Source: Saprospiraceae bacterium
GTDB lineage: Bacteria; Bacteroidota; Bacteroidia; Chitinophagales; Saprospiraceae
Direction of reading: 5' to 3'
NCBI GenBank assembly: GCA_020628645.1
Contig: JAHDES010000021.1
Location: 1 to 64,000 of the forward strand
DNA length: 64,000 bases
Shown: piece by piece, positions 48,943 to 58,517 of the stretch
How the letters are laid out: every line of letters starts with the position of its first letter
Position numbering within the stretch: the stretch's first letter is position 1
Program-made: the position numbers and the translations under genes
The notes under the pieces: model-generated
What the model was told of the DNA's origin: nothing
The model's database searches: none
What the model saw: the letters and a program-made list of their open reading frames with translations, nothing else

Positions 48943-49047
48943 ATACGCAATTGATTAAGTGATTTCGTAAATCACACCTTAAACGAATAATGCCGATTTT
49001 AAAAAATCAAAAATTATATACGAAAGGATTTTTTCAATTCGGTATTA
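48943..49047. repeat. dispersed repeat R2, copy B (105 bp)
   Basis: Same length as, and inverted relative to, 43361-43465. The first ~50 bp (with the palindrome GTGATTTCGTAAATCAC) are almost identical. The second half keeps the hairpin and the end GGTATTA but has diverged in the stem. Confidence 0.75.
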
Positions 49048-49125
49048 ATATAAAAGCATTGCATAACGGTAATTGTTTTTAAAAGTAAATATTGTAAGTT
49101 GTGAAGCATTAAAAAAGTGTACTAA

Positions 49126-49722
49126 ATGAAAAAGAATACGAAAAGAATCCTTAAATATTTGATCGAATTTCTAATCGTGGCGTTTGGGGTATTTTTGGGT
49201 ATCTATGTAAGTGAATTACAAAGTGAGCAAAAACTAAAAAAAGAAAAAGAGGCATCTATCAATTTTATACTGGAAGAATTAAGCAATAATAAAAAAAATC
49301 TTGAACGATCTATCAATTATCATCAATCAATAAAAGTTGAATTGGATAGTATCGCTAAGACTTTTACAGAGAAAGATTTATTCAAAACGTATCTAGGGAA
49401 TGACGTTTTTAGGCATCATAATATAAAAGGTTGGGAAGGAATTGCATTGGCAAGTCTTGAAAACACGGCTTTTGAAGCTGCTAAAATTAGTGGAATCATC
49501 AAAGAGTTTGATATTGAATTGATCCAAAAAATTTCTAAAATTTACAATTATCAAGAAGAATATGTAGAATTTGGCAATACAATACTCACTAAAATGATCA
49601 ATATAAATGCTACATCTAAAATTGCTGATGCATTTGGCACTATAGAATTAATGGCTTATGACCTACTCAATTTTGAAGAAACATTAGTAGATGAAATAGA
49701 AAAAGTAAAAATGCTTAATTGA
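49126..49722 (+). CDS. DUF6090 family protein
   Basis: 198 residues. A short basic start (MKKNTKRILKYL) leads into one membrane segment (IEFLIVAFGVFLGIYVSEL) and a long helical extracytoplasmic part (KKEKEASINFILEELSNNKKNLERS), the classic DUF6090 arrangement. These are single-anchor envelope proteins common in multiple copies in Bacteroidota; function unknown. It stands alone, with a MITE-like element 39 bp downstream. Confidence 0.75.
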   Translation: MKKNTKRILKYLIEFLIVAFGVFLGIYVSELQSEQKLKKEKEASINFILEELSNNKKNLERSINYHQSIKVELDSIAKTFTEKDLFKTYLGNDVFRHHNIKGWEGIALASLENTAFEAAKISGIIKEFDIELIQKISKIYNYQEEYVEFGNTILTKMININATSKIADAFGTIELMAYDLLNFEETLVDEIEKVKMLN

Positions 49723-49760
49723 TTTTTTAAAAAAGAAAACGATATTCAATCAAGACGAAT

Positions 49761-49899
49761 TAAGTAGTTTTAGGGGATTAATCGGGCAGAAAAAAATCCT
49801 TTAAGATTTCCCAAAAAGGTCTAAAAACCTCCATACTGTCGGTATTTTTGCCCATTTCAGAAAATCATTTTTTTGCCCAATTAATTAATACCCCTTACT
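49761..49899. repeat. MITE-like element, copy 1 (139 bp)
   Basis: Almost identical to 62699-62836, differing mainly by one base in an A-run. Ends are imperfect inverted repeats: the left end TAAGTAGTTTTAGGGGATTA is mirrored by a right end reading TAAGTAAGGGGTATTAATTA on the other strand, and GGGCAGAAAAAA by GGGCAAAAAAA. It has no coding capacity and lies between two plus-strand genes. Confidence 0.85.
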
Positions 49900-49956
49900 T
49901 AAATCTTATGACTAAACATTATTTTTCATTTTCATTTTTATTCTGAATGATTTTTT

Positions 49957-50571
49957 ATGGCTAAAAAACGATTACTCGGACCAGTAGAAAAAGTTGTATT
50001 AGTGCTCACGATCTTATTATTTGGTTATCTTTTTTTACAAAAAAAAGGAGTCGATCTTGTTGATCGCACCAAATCAGTAGAAATAACGGACAATCCTAAT
50101 ACGCCCACTGCTTCTTCAAAGAAAAAAACAAAGAAAGTATCTTCCGAAGTGGAACGCATTTTAGATGAATTATCCAATCGCTCAAATAAACCCCAACATT
50201 TAACCAGTTCCAATAATTTTGATTGGTATACGGCGGATGAACGCGATTATTATCGAGAACTCACCAAAAAGCATCAATTGGAAGCCGAAAAAGTAGCAGA
50301 AAAAGATGCTTTAGCGATTCTGCAATCAGGACAAAAAACCTATCGTGCCATTCGCTCTTTTTTTCAAGATCCCAACGAACCACCCAAAAGTGATGCACAA
50401 CTCTTAATTGAAGATGTAAGTAGCCTCTTGCAAAATGATTTGATAGCCAAAACCATTTATGATAAACTCGAAACAGAATTTGCCATTCCAGCCGAAAAAA
50501 GTGAAGAATTTGCCAAAAAAGGAGGACAAGCTGTGAGTGATTGGGTGAAATTTGTACAAGAAAATCAGTGA
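49957..50571 (+). CDS. hypothetical single-anchor protein
   Basis: 204 residues. The N-terminus has one membrane segment (EKVVLVLTILLFGYLFLQKK, about 11-30). A Lys/Thr/Ser-rich linker (PTASSKKKTKK) follows, then an acidic and basic helical region (RDYYRELTKKHQLEAEKVAEKDAL) and a C-terminal helical part. No family is recognised. It ends 86 bp before purM on the same strand, but purM has its own promoter. A scaffolding or envelope role is possible, without evidence. Confidence 0.6.
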   Translation: MAKKRLLGPVEKVVLVLTILLFGYLFLQKKGVDLVDRTKSVEITDNPNTPTASSKKKTKKVSSEVERILDELSNRSNKPQHLTSSNNFDWYTADERDYYRELTKKHQLEAEKVAEKDALAILQSGQKTYRAIRSFFQDPNEPPKSDAQLLIEDVSSLLQNDLIAKTIYDKLETEFAIPAEKSEEFAKKGGQAVSDWVKFVQENQ

Positions 50572-50628
50572 ACCAACCATTGTGTAAAACTTTCCCACCT
50601 CTGATGCTTCAATTCTAGTGAAAGGTCG

Positions 50629-50636
50629 TACTTTTG
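50629..50636 (+). promoter_or_regulatory. TAnnTTTG promoter element for purM
   Basis: TACTTTTG is an exact consensus match, 21 bp before the ATG, implying a leader of about 15 nt. Only a weak -33 region is seen. Confidence 0.55.
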
Positions 50637-50657
50637 TCCTTCATTAAATTTTAAGCA

Positions 50658-51833
50658 ATGTCTGAGAAATTTCGATACGATATGCGTGGTGTTTCTGCCA
50701 CTAAAGATGAAGTACATGCTGCCATTAAAGACCTCGACAAAGGGCTTTTCCCCAATGCCTTTTGTAAAGTGTTGCCTGATATAGCAGCGGGTGATCCTGC
50801 TTATTGCAATTTGATGCATGCAGATACCGCAGGTACAAAAACGAGCTTGGCATATTTGTATTGGATGGAAACAGGCGATGTTTCGGTTTGGAAAGGAATT
50901 GCGCAAGATGCCATTGTGATGAATTTGGATGATATGGCTTGTGTGGGATGCTTGAATAATATTTTGTTGTCTTCCACCATTGGTCGAAATAAGAATTTGA
51001 TTTCTGGAGAAGTTATCTCTACCATCATAAATGCCGCTGTTGAGTTTACGGATATGTTGCGGGAGCATGGAGTGAATATTCACTTGGCAGGTGGTGAAAC
51101 GGCAGATGTAGGAGATATTGTGCGCACGATAGATGTAGGTTATACTGCTTTTGGACGCTTACGAAGAGATGAATTAATCGTTAATAATATCCAAGAGGGC
51201 GATGTAATTGTAGGATTGGCATCGTATGGTCAAGCTACCTATGAAGATAAATACAATGGTGGAATGGGAAGTAACGGTTTGACTTCTGCCCGCCACGATG
51301 TATTCAACTTTGAATATGCAACGGATTATCCAGATAGTTTTGATCCGAACACACCTGAAGAACTCGTTTATGTTGGAGTAAAATCTTTGACGGATAAACT
51401 AGATATTGATGGAATCAAATCCAATGTCGGATCACTCGTCTTATCGCCTACCCGTACTTATATGCCTGTTTTGAAAAAAGTATTTGATGAAATTCGTACA
51501 CACATTAATGGGCTTATTCATTGTACAGGTGGTGCACAAACCAAGGTCTTAAAATTTGTAAAAGATCGACACATCATCAAAGATAATCTTTTGGAAGTTC
51601 CACCTTTATTTGAAATGATACAGCAACAATCAGGCACTTCGTACAAGGAAATGTATCAGGTATTTAATATGGGGCATCGTTTAGAATTCTACCTAAAAGA
51701 AGAACATGCGCAAACGGTGATTGATATTGCCAAATCATTTCATATTGATGCACAAATCATCGGTCGTGTGGAAGCCGCACAGGGCGAACAACTTACTTTA
51801 CATGCACCCAATGGTGAGGTGATTACTTATTAA
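50658..51833 (+). CDS. purM: AIR synthase (phosphoribosylformylglycinamidine cyclo-ligase), Bacteroidota type
   Basis: 391 residues of the PurM/PurL ATP-grasp-like superfamily (AIR synthase fold). It closes the imidazole ring of FGAM with ATP to give AIR in purine synthesis. Landmarks are MHADTAGTKTSLAYLYW, DAIVMNLDDMACVG (metal- and ATP-binding Asp pair), HLAGGETADVGDIV (second nucleotide/metal motif), SYGQATYEDKYNGGMGSNG, and the C-terminal GHRLEFYLKE. It is longer than E. coli PurM (about 345) and belongs to the variant AIR-synthase group found in Bacteroidota, so assignment to the cyclo-ligase step is by family and not by a diagnostic residue. Cytoplasmic homodimer expected. Confidence 0.85.
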   Translation: MSEKFRYDMRGVSATKDEVHAAIKDLDKGLFPNAFCKVLPDIAAGDPAYCNLMHADTAGTKTSLAYLYWMETGDVSVWKGIAQDAIVMNLDDMACVGCLNNILLSSTIGRNKNLISGEVISTIINAAVEFTDMLREHGVNIHLAGGETADVGDIVRTIDVGYTAFGRLRRDELIVNNIQEGDVIVGLASYGQATYEDKYNGGMGSNGLTSARHDVFNFEYATDYPDSFDPNTPEELVYVGVKSLTDKLDIDGIKSNVGSLVLSPTRTYMPVLKKVFDEIRTHINGLIHCTGGAQTKVLKFVKDRHIIKDNLLEVPPLFEMIQQQSGTSYKEMYQVFNMGHRLEFYLKEEHAQTVIDIAKSFHIDAQIIGRVEAAQGEQLTLHAPNGEVITY

Positions 51834-51933
51834 TGATTTTATGAGTTTAAACATATTGATAAAATTATAAAATAAATTCTTCTTTTGATGTGTTAAAATC
51901 ATAAACAACAGCATATTTCCAGTCTATTGTCTG

Positions 51934-51941
51934 TATATTTG
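51934..51941 (+). promoter_or_regulatory. TAnnTTTG promoter element for the thioredoxin-like gene
   Basis: TATATTTG is an exact consensus match, 69 bp before the ATG at 52011. It sets this gene apart from purM. Confidence 0.5.
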
Positions 51942-52010
51942 CACGAATCCCACCCATTCAAGTTTTTTTGCAGTATTTTTTTTGTTATTCAACCATCGAG
52001 AAAGCTTTAG

Positions 52011-55000
52011 GTGTTCATGTTTATACGTCTATATATCGTATTATTATTTATAGGACTTTTTACATTACAGGTAAATGGACAAGGTCGCGACGGCTTTACC
52101 GCGAGTTCTATTCATATCACTTCCGAAATTGATAACAATTCTTCTATTGAAGGTATTATACACGAACCTACGCACTCTCATTTGAGTCTTCGTATTTTAA
52201 AAAATACGGTTACGCTCGACGAAGAAATTTTACAAGTGCCGATCTTACAAGGCAATCGTTTTTCGCTGACCTTTACTTTGAGTGAACCTACTACTGCTTT
52301 TCTATCTTATAATGGACACGAAATAGAATTATACTTAGAACCCGAAGATCATCTACATGTAGAAACTAATGCTACTCAATTTATTGAAACGCTTGAATTT
52401 TCAGGTAAAGGAAGCGTTCACAATGAATATTTATTAGCTTATCAACAAGCTTTTTCGGATTGGAATAACACTTTTTTATTGTATGAAGTAGGCGAACGTA
52501 CCATGTTTTCGTATCGTGCTTTATTAAATGAAATGCAAGATAAAAAATGGGATTTCTTTCAACAATATGATTTAGCCAAGCGCAAACAATTTTCAAAAGA
52601 GTTTACACAATTTGCTTTTGCAGAAATTGATTATTGGTGGGGCTATCATTTATTGAAATATCGAATTGATCGTCCTATGGTGAAGGGGCTGCCCATTCCG
52701 ATGGCATTGCCTGCTGATTATTATTCCTTTTTACAAGAACTGATTATTAGTAATGATTTGGCTCTTTCTAATCGTCATTATCTCAATTTTTTAGAAGAAT
52801 ACATTCATTTACAACAAGAAAAACAAGTCGCTTTTTCTAACAATAGTGATGATACTCGCTATTATTTTGTCGATCAAGATGACATTAATTTATACCAAGA
52901 TAAAACCCTGAGCCGACTTAAGACAACAATTGCTCAAGGAACACGACTACAACATTTAAACAATCAAAAAGAAAATAAACTTTCCTATCGGGTAAAAGAT
53001 GAGGCTGGAAATATTGGTTGGGTCAACAAATCGGAAGTTCGGACCATTGAAGGCCCCATTAAACAACAAGTTTCCAATACAAGTATTGCTCCCTCTAAAA
53101 TTGAACGCTACTTATTGACGCGCATTGAACGTGTAGATGTACGTTCTATTGCACATGATCCTGAAAGTATAGTAACCACTTTATCTAGGGGTACTGAATT
53201 AGAATACTTACTTGTTAAAACCAGTGAAACGTTTAAATATCCACTTAACGGACAAAATTTAAGTTACATTGATTATTTCTACAAGGTGAAAACGCCAAAA
53301 GGCATTGTCGGTTGGGTGCCACGAGTAGGGGTAGAATTTAAAGAACGAGAAGTACAATTGGAAGCTACTGAAATTGCCAATACTGTTACTTCTTTAACGA
53401 ACACCAAAAATGTAGAGCAATATCTGGCAGGAAAAGCCTTGTATTATGTCCTTGCTAGAGGATTGTACTGGAAAACTAAATTAGAATCCATTGATGGATT
53501 GGGGCGTGAATTAGCCCATTTTCGAGCGATTAATACCCATCCTACTTTTACAAAAGTCTTGAGTGCAGCCTATGAAATTGCACAATTAAGAGGAAAAGGG
53601 GAAGACCAATTTTTGAGTTCTTCTTATACGTATAGTGTGGTGAAAACACCAATGGTCGAGGGGGTAGCTATTCCGCTACCTTTTAGTAGTAATTCTAAAA
53701 TCAAAGCAGCACCACATGTTGATTTATTTGTGGATAATAATCAAAACTTTATTCCTTTACCAGAACGAAAAACTGCACGTATTGGAGAAAACACTTATTT
53801 GAAAGGACAATTTAAGTTTTCTGCTCCCGATCAAGCCTTTTTAGTCTTGCAATTTGATCCAATTCTAATGCAAGAAAAACGCTATCCACTTACTGCTGAT
53901 TTTGAATTGGAATTGAGTATTAATACACCGATTATTGGACGCATTGAGTATCAAAATGAGCATATTCCTGTTTATATTGAACCAGGGGATAAGTTGACTA
54001 TTCAGATGAATCGTTTGAATTCCTTAAAAAATATCAGTTTCCAAGGAAAAGGTGGCGTACACAATCAATACTTGCTCGAAGAAAAGATGGCATTTCTTTC
54101 TTCAGAAACAGAATTGCAAACTAAAATTCGATATGCTTCTACACAGGAATTTCAAGCGTATATCGAAAAAATTACCACTCGAAAACAGCAATTTAGAAAG
54201 AAACACAAATTAAAAGACGATTTTTCTTCTCGTTTTGCCCAATATGCCAAAGTCGATACAGACTATTGGAAAGCCTTTCATTTATTGAATTATACCATCG
54301 AGCATCCACTTTATCGCAACCAAAGTGAACGATTGGAAGTGGCTTCTTCTTATTATGATTTTCTGGATAAAATGGCATTGTCACAAGATGGTATTTTACC
54401 CAATAACAATTACATTTATTTTTTAGAAGAATATTTCAACTATAAATCTGAACAAGCCGATTTTGAGCATTTATCTACCATTGAATTAGCCGATCAATTT
54501 TTGGATAGTGAAGCTAAAGATTATATGATTGCTCGTGAACTTACCCTTGCTTGTAAACGAGGTAAGGCTTCCGAAATGGGAGAACAAATTGCTACTTTCA
54601 TCAAAAACTGCAAAAATGAAGACTACAATGATGTCTTACGCGAAAGTTATCGTGCGGCTAAAGGCTTACAAATTGGAGATGAAGCACCTGATTTTCAGTT
54701 GATGACGAGTAATGGGACATCTGTCGAATTAGCTGACCTAAAAGGAAAAGTAGTAGTATTGGATTTTTGGGCAACTTGGTGCCGTCCTTGTATTCGTTAT
54801 TTGCACCGTAGTCAGGATTTGATGAAAAGTTTTTCGGAAGAAGAAGTAGTATTTGTGTACGTTTCAGTAGACGAAAACAAATCAAGTTGGGAAAATTATC
54901 TAGCTTCTAATGATTTGGCAGGTGTACACGTGCATGTTTCCAATGGAGGTTTATATCAATCAGAAGTTTCTCGTTTGTATAATGTAAAACAATTGCCTAC

Positions 55001-55112
55001 TATCATTTTAATAGATAAAGAAGGACGAATTGCCTATAATTCCACCAAGCAACGACAAGGCACAATTAGTGTACAGATAAAACGATTATTGGGTAAAAAA
55101 GAGAAGTTTTAG
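52011..55112 (+). CDS. TlpA-like thioredoxin protein with duplicated DUF4369-type halves and SH3-like domains
   Basis: 1033 residues, exported (signal ends near LQVNGQ). The first part (~40-290) is a DUF4369-like beta domain (ILKNTVTLDEEIL, GHEIELYLEPEDHLHVE, FSGKGSVHNEYLL) plus a helical region. Two SH3-like domains follow at ~285-350 (VNKSEVR) and ~365-445 (IVGWVPRVGV). The beta plus helical part is then repeated at ~575-850 (EHIPVYIEPGDKLTIQ, FQGKGGVHNQYLL). The C-terminus (~885-1033) is a TlpA/AhpC-type redox domain with the active site WCRPC (Cys924, Cys927). It probably acts in the periplasm or at the outer membrane to reduce or shuffle disulfides. The SH3-like pair would let it bind peptidoglycan or peptides, by analogy. 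Confidence 0.85.
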   Translation: MFMFIRLYIVLLFIGLFTLQVNGQGRDGFTASSIHITSEIDNNSSIEGIIHEPTHSHLSLRILKNTVTLDEEILQVPILQGNRFSLTFTLSEPTTAFLSYNGHEIELYLEPEDHLHVETNATQFIETLEFSGKGSVHNEYLLAYQQAFSDWNNTFLLYEVGERTMFSYRALLNEMQDKKWDFFQQYDLAKRKQFSKEFTQFAFAEIDYWWGYHLLKYRIDRPMVKGLPIPMALPADYYSFLQELIISNDLALSNRHYLNFLEEYIHLQQEKQVAFSNNSDDTRYYFVDQDDINLYQDKTLSRLKTTIAQGTRLQHLNNQKENKLSYRVKDEAGNIGWVNKSEVRTIEGPIKQQVSNTSIAPSKIERYLLTRIERVDVRSIAHDPESIVTTLSRGTELEYLLVKTSETFKYPLNGQNLSYIDYFYKVKTPKGIVGWVPRVGVEFKEREVQLEATEIANTVTSLTNTKNVEQYLAGKALYYVLARGLYWKTKLESIDGLGRELAHFRAINTHPTFTKVLSAAYEIAQLRGKGEDQFLSSSYTYSVVKTPMVEGVAIPLPFSSNSKIKAAPHVDLFVDNNQNFIPLPERKTARIGENTYLKGQFKFSAPDQAFLVLQFDPILMQEKRYPLTADFELELSINTPIIGRIEYQNEHIPVYIEPGDKLTIQMNRLNSLKNISFQGKGGVHNQYLLEEKMAFLSSETELQTKIRYASTQEFQAYIEKITTRKQQFRKKHKLKDDFSSRFAQYAKVDTDYWKAFHLLNYTIEHPLYRNQSERLEVASSYYDFLDKMALSQDGILPNNNYIYFLEEYFNYKSEQADFEHLSTIELADQFLDSEAKDYMIARELTLACKRGKASEMGEQIATFIKNCKNEDYNDVLRESYRAAKGLQIGDEAPDFQLMTSNGTSVELADLKGKVVVLDFWATWCRPCIRYLHRSQDLMKSFSEEEVVFVYVSVDENKSSWENYLASNDLAGVHVHVSNGGLYQSEVSRLYNVKQLPTIILIDKEGRIAYNSTKQRQGTISVQIKRLLGKKEKF

Positions 55113-55666
55113 AAACGTTGCATCAATTCTATTCCTAATAATAAGATAGCCCCCTCCCCTACTGGACTGCCCTCTGTTTTCACATTGATTTCATACCCAA
55201 AAGCGATCGTTGGTGTAAAAACATAATCGTCTTTTTGACCAAATACAATTGAATAACCTCCTTTGAGCGTAGGTTGAGCCACTATGATTTTACTTTGTCC
55301 CCTGAGTTCATCAAAAGAGTCAATGTTATCCTTCCAATTTAAGGTATTCCACCAAAAATCATTTCTTGCATCTAAAACAAAGCCGTCATGTCCTTCCCGA
55401 AAATATTGACGATAGCCAATCGTAAAACCAAAACCGCTTCCAATTTCACTTTCATGCACCCCTAAATCTCGATGATTAATTTGTTGATATCCAAGTCGCA
55501 AATTCATAGCCGAATACGGACTAATCGCCTTTTGTAAATGAAGCCCTGGAATTACCCCCGTAGGATAAACTTGCACTTCAATGCCAAAATCAAATGGTTT
55601 TTCTTGTGCTAAAAGGCATAAATTTAATACACAAAAAAGGAAAAGAAAAGATGATTTCTTGAGCAT
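55109..55666 (-). CDS. hypothetical outer-membrane beta-barrel protein
   Basis: 185 residues with a signal peptide ending LCLLAQ. The mature part starts with DFGIEVQVYPTGVIPG and continues as amphipathic strands (YSAMNLRLGYQQIN, GSGFGFTIGYRQYF, DYVFTPTIAFGYEINV) ending in LLGIELMQRF, typical of an 8-stranded barrel. Its stop codon overlaps the stop of the convergent thioredoxin-like gene (4 bp shared). No specific function. Confidence 0.65.
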   Translation of the reverse strand: MLKKSSFLFLFCVLNLCLLAQEKPFDFGIEVQVYPTGVIPGLHLQKAISPYSAMNLRLGYQQINHRDLGVHESEIGSGFGFTIGYRQYFREGHDGFVLDARNDFWWNTLNWKDNIDSFDELRGQSKIIVAQPTLKGGYSIVFGQKDDYVFTPTIAFGYEINVKTEGSPVGEGAILLLGIELMQRF

Positions 55667-55759
55667 AATACTATGATTTTCTTAGGTTCAAAAATAGAAA
55701 ACAGTAGATATTTTCGTGTCAAAATTAGTATTTTAGTCTTAAAATAGCTTATTCATTAG

Positions 55760-56497
55760 ATGAAAGAACAGCCAATTCATAAAGAAAAATTAGAATTAAA
55801 AGTAGTTCCAAAAACAGAAGTGGCACTTCCATACACCAAAATTTGTTGTCCTTCCTGTGCAATAGATGTTCCTGCTGTAGATTTAAACATTCATGATAAA
55901 ATTGCCAAATGTACCAATTGTGATGTAGTCTTTTCTTTTCAAGATAAAGTAACCACAAGTGCTCCTGCTACCATTAAACAAGAAGTCATTCGTCCTGAAG
56001 GGATCGATTTGTTTTATTATAAAGACGAAATGGAAGTTACTGTAGCTCAACCCTTTAGTGTGTGGGAATTTATTCCTATACTTTTAGTTCCATTCTACGT
56101 AATGATAACGACCATCATCTTTCTTACAAAAGGCATGCATTTTATATGGCCCTTATTAAGTTGGTTATCCGTTATAGTATCTAGTTATTATTTGTACACT
56201 TGGGTCACGAAACACAAGGTGAATTTACATATTGATAAAAAATACTTATCCGTTGAATGGCGACCCAAAAAAATGATTAAAGACAAGACCTATTCTGTAG
56301 CAGATATTGATCAATTGTATGTAACAAAAGGAGATGGATACATGCTTTATATGACGCTTAACACCTTAGATGGACAAAAACATGTTCGTCTTCTTCGAGG
56401 AATCAATAGTATATCTAAAGCGCGATATTTGGAACAAGAAATCGAACGTCATTTGGGCATTGAAGATCGAGTAGTTCCTGAAGAGTTGAAAATATGA
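55760..56497 (+). CDS. zinc-ribbon membrane protein
   Basis: 245 residues. An N-terminal zinc ribbon (CPSC about 34-37 and CTNC about 57-60, separated by a stretch containing VDLNIHDKIAK) probably binds one Zn2+. Two membrane segments follow (about 105-130, IPILLVPFYVMITTIIFL, and 132-152, FIWPLLSWLSVIVSSYYLY). A cytoplasmic PH-like/YcxB-type beta domain (VNLHIDKKYLSVEWRP, YSVADIDQLYVTKGDGYMLYM, HVRLLRG) forms the rest. This arrangement is seen in uncharacterised stress-type membrane proteins. The zinc ribbon starts close to the N-terminus and would be cytoplasmic. Function unknown. Confidence 0.7.
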   Translation: MKEQPIHKEKLELKVVPKTEVALPYTKICCPSCAIDVPAVDLNIHDKIAKCTNCDVVFSFQDKVTTSAPATIKQEVIRPEGIDLFYYKDEMEVTVAQPFSVWEFIPILLVPFYVMITTIIFLTKGMHFIWPLLSWLSVIVSSYYLYTWVTKHKVNLHIDKKYLSVEWRPKKMIKDKTYSVADIDQLYVTKGDGYMLYMTLNTLDGQKHVRLLRGINSISKARYLEQEIERHLGIEDRVVPEELKI

Positions 56498-56571
56498 TCT
56501 TATGTTATTCAATAAATGGAAATATGGGTACCGTAAATACTTGCTATGTTTGTGAGGTATAGGTTTGAAAA

Positions 56572-57246
56572 TTATTTCATTTGATAAATACTTTTCACGA
56601 ATAGATGATTCTCTTTTTTATCAAAAATGGCTGGAATAGGAATAACTAATCCTTCAATGGTAGAAGCCGTAATTTCGCCAGTTTTCGTTTTCAATTCTAA
56701 TTGATATTCTTTCTTTTCATTAAGAAGGTATTGTTCTACAATCTTCTTATTAGGTTCAATAATCCAATATTCTTTTACACCATGATTTTGGTAGTCTTGA
56801 TATTTGATTCCTCGGTCTCGTGCTTCTGTTCCTTTAGATAACACCTCAACAATCAAATCTGGAATAGGAAATAGCGCTTGATCTTTTTTGAATTTTTTCG
56901 CTATTGTTTTATTAAAAAAGCATAAATCTGGCTCATAATCATTTCTTGTACATTGTATCAAAATTTTCTCAAAGCCTACAAAACCAAGATCATTTTCAAT
57001 AGTATACGTTTCAATAATTTTTAGCAAATTTCCACAAACTTCATTGTGTGATTTTTTAACAGGGGAATGAATAATTATTTCTCCATTAATAAATTCTGCT
57101 TTTTCTTGTTCCGTAATTTGATTATAAAAGGCTTCTCTTTTTTCTTTTTCTTTATCTAAAATTGCTTTAACCCTTTCGACCAAAACAGGAGCATTGGGAG
57201 AATTTAAAATTTCAGTAATTAAATGTTCATTTAAACCAATCGTCAT
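56572..57246 (-). CDS. Uma2 family PD-(D/E)XK nuclease-fold protein
   Basis: 224 residues. A Uma2 (DUF820) restriction-endonuclease-like fold at about 45-190. Active-site pattern: EFINGEIII, YEPDLCF (Asp107), DLIVEVLSKGTEARDRGIK (Glu124, Lys138), DYQNHGVKEYWIIEP. The first ~45 residues are an extra helical segment. Uma2 proteins are abundant in cyanobacteria and filamentous Bacteroidota, often near mobile or repeat-rich DNA; their natural role is unresolved, with nuclease activity predicted and not shown. It lies 77 bp downstream of the glycerate kinase on the same strand but is probably not part of that pathway. Confidence 0.85.
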   Translation of the reverse strand: MTIGLNEHLITEILNSPNAPVLVERVKAILDKEKEKREAFYNQITEQEKAEFINGEIIIHSPVKKSHNEVCGNLLKIIETYTIENDLGFVGFEKILIQCTRNDYEPDLCFFNKTIAKKFKKDQALFPIPDLIVEVLSKGTEARDRGIKYQDYQNHGVKEYWIIEPNKKIVEQYLLNEKKEYQLELKTKTGEITASTIEGLVIPIPAIFDKKENHLFVKSIYQMK

Positions 57247-57323
57247 AAAGAAGAAACTAGTTTTTTACAAATTATCACTTTTCTGATAAAAACGCATTTT
57301 TTATCTTATGTTTTTAAAATAAA

Positions 57324-58436
57324 TCAATTGGAAAGAATTAAATCAACAGCCATATTTCTCAAATAAGCTGCTCCATTTTTCATCGCATCGTCTATATTAG
57401 AAGTCTGTTCTAAAATAGAATGAATTTTTACTGCATCTAACTGTATTTGTTCCTGTTTTGACAACTCATTTTTCCCCACAAAAAGCATCAATGGCTTTTG
57501 ATATTTTTTACATAGACTAGCAACGCCATCAACCACTTTTCCTTGCAGCGATTGGGTATCCAGTCGTCCTTCTCCGCTAATCACAAGATCAGCTTGTTGA
57601 ATTTGTTCTTCTAAATGCGTAAGTTCAATGAGACTTTCTATTCCACTTTTGATCTTCGCATCATATAGAGGAACAAGCGTTGCCGCAATCCCTCCCGCTG
57701 CGCCACTTCCTGCTAACTCAGCTATATTGATCCCAGTTTGTTGGTGAATCAATTGGCTAAACTGTCGCATGCCTTGGTCAAGTTCTACAATCATCGCATC
57801 ATCTGCGCCTTTTTGTCTAGCATAGACATGCGCTGCTCCATTAGTACCATAAAGGGGATTCGTCACATCACAAAGAAGGGTAATATTGACGTCTTTTTTG
57901 TAAAAAAAAGGATTATTTCGAATGGTCACCACTTTTGCGAGATTTCCACCAGAGGGATATAGGTTTCTCCCGTCTTTATCTAAAAATTCTGTTCCTAAAA
58001 CAGCCGCAATTCCCATACCGCCATCATTCGTTGCTGAACCACCTATAAAAAGATAGATTTCTTTATACCCCCAATCAATGGCATGTTTAATCAATTGACC
58101 TGTGCCTAGTGTAGTTGCTTTGAGGGGATTTCGTTCCTTTTCATCAAGCAAAACTAAACCACTTGCTTGTGCTAATTCTATAAAAGCAATCTTATTTGCA
58201 GTATAATAATAGGTTTCAATTTCTCGTCCCAAAGGATCAGATACTTGTACGAAGCGTTGCTTTAAGGTCAAATGTTGGCTCAAAATTTCTAAGGAACCAT
58301 CTCCCCCATCTGCCATCGGATGAAGGTGAATTTTCACATTTTTATTTTGCTGTAAAAGACCAGTTTGAATGGCTTTACACACTTCTATTGCAGAAAGTGA
58401 ACCTTTAAATTTATCGGGAGCGATTAGAATGTTCAT
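57324..58436 (-). CDS. glxK: glycerate kinase (GlxK/GarK type)
   Basis: 370 residues, cytoplasmic. ATP-dependent phosphorylation of D-glycerate, giving 2-phosphoglycerate in the GarK/GlxK type, which enters lower glycolysis. Family features are the N-terminal MNILIAPDKFKGSLSA, HPMADGGDGSLEIL (the conserved DGGDGS loop), IGGSATNDGGMGIAAVLG (nucleotide and substrate loop), and VISGEGRLDTQSLQGK near the end. Length is normal. It is downstream of a Na+/solute symporter and, further up, a GH63 hydrolase predicted to release glycerate, which makes a glycerate-consuming role coherent. Confidence 0.92.
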   Translation of the reverse strand: MNILIAPDKFKGSLSAIEVCKAIQTGLLQQNKNVKIHLHPMADGGDGSLEILSQHLTLKQRFVQVSDPLGREIETYYYTANKIAFIELAQASGLVLLDEKERNPLKATTLGTGQLIKHAIDWGYKEIYLFIGGSATNDGGMGIAAVLGTEFLDKDGRNLYPSGGNLAKVVTIRNNPFFYKKDVNITLLCDVTNPLYGTNGAAHVYARQKGADDAMIVELDQGMRQFSQLIHQQTGINIAELAGSGAAGGIAATLVPLYDAKIKSGIESLIELTHLEEQIQQADLVISGEGRLDTQSLQGKVVDGVASLCKKYQKPLMLFVGKNELSKQEQIQLDAVKIHSILEQTSNIDDAMKNGAAYLRNMAVDLILSN

Positions 58437-58517
58437 CTACTTCACCTATTAATTTTAAAAATATACATGGGTCAGTAAAATAGCGATTATTGCTTTACTT
58501 TTTTCATATATAACTTT

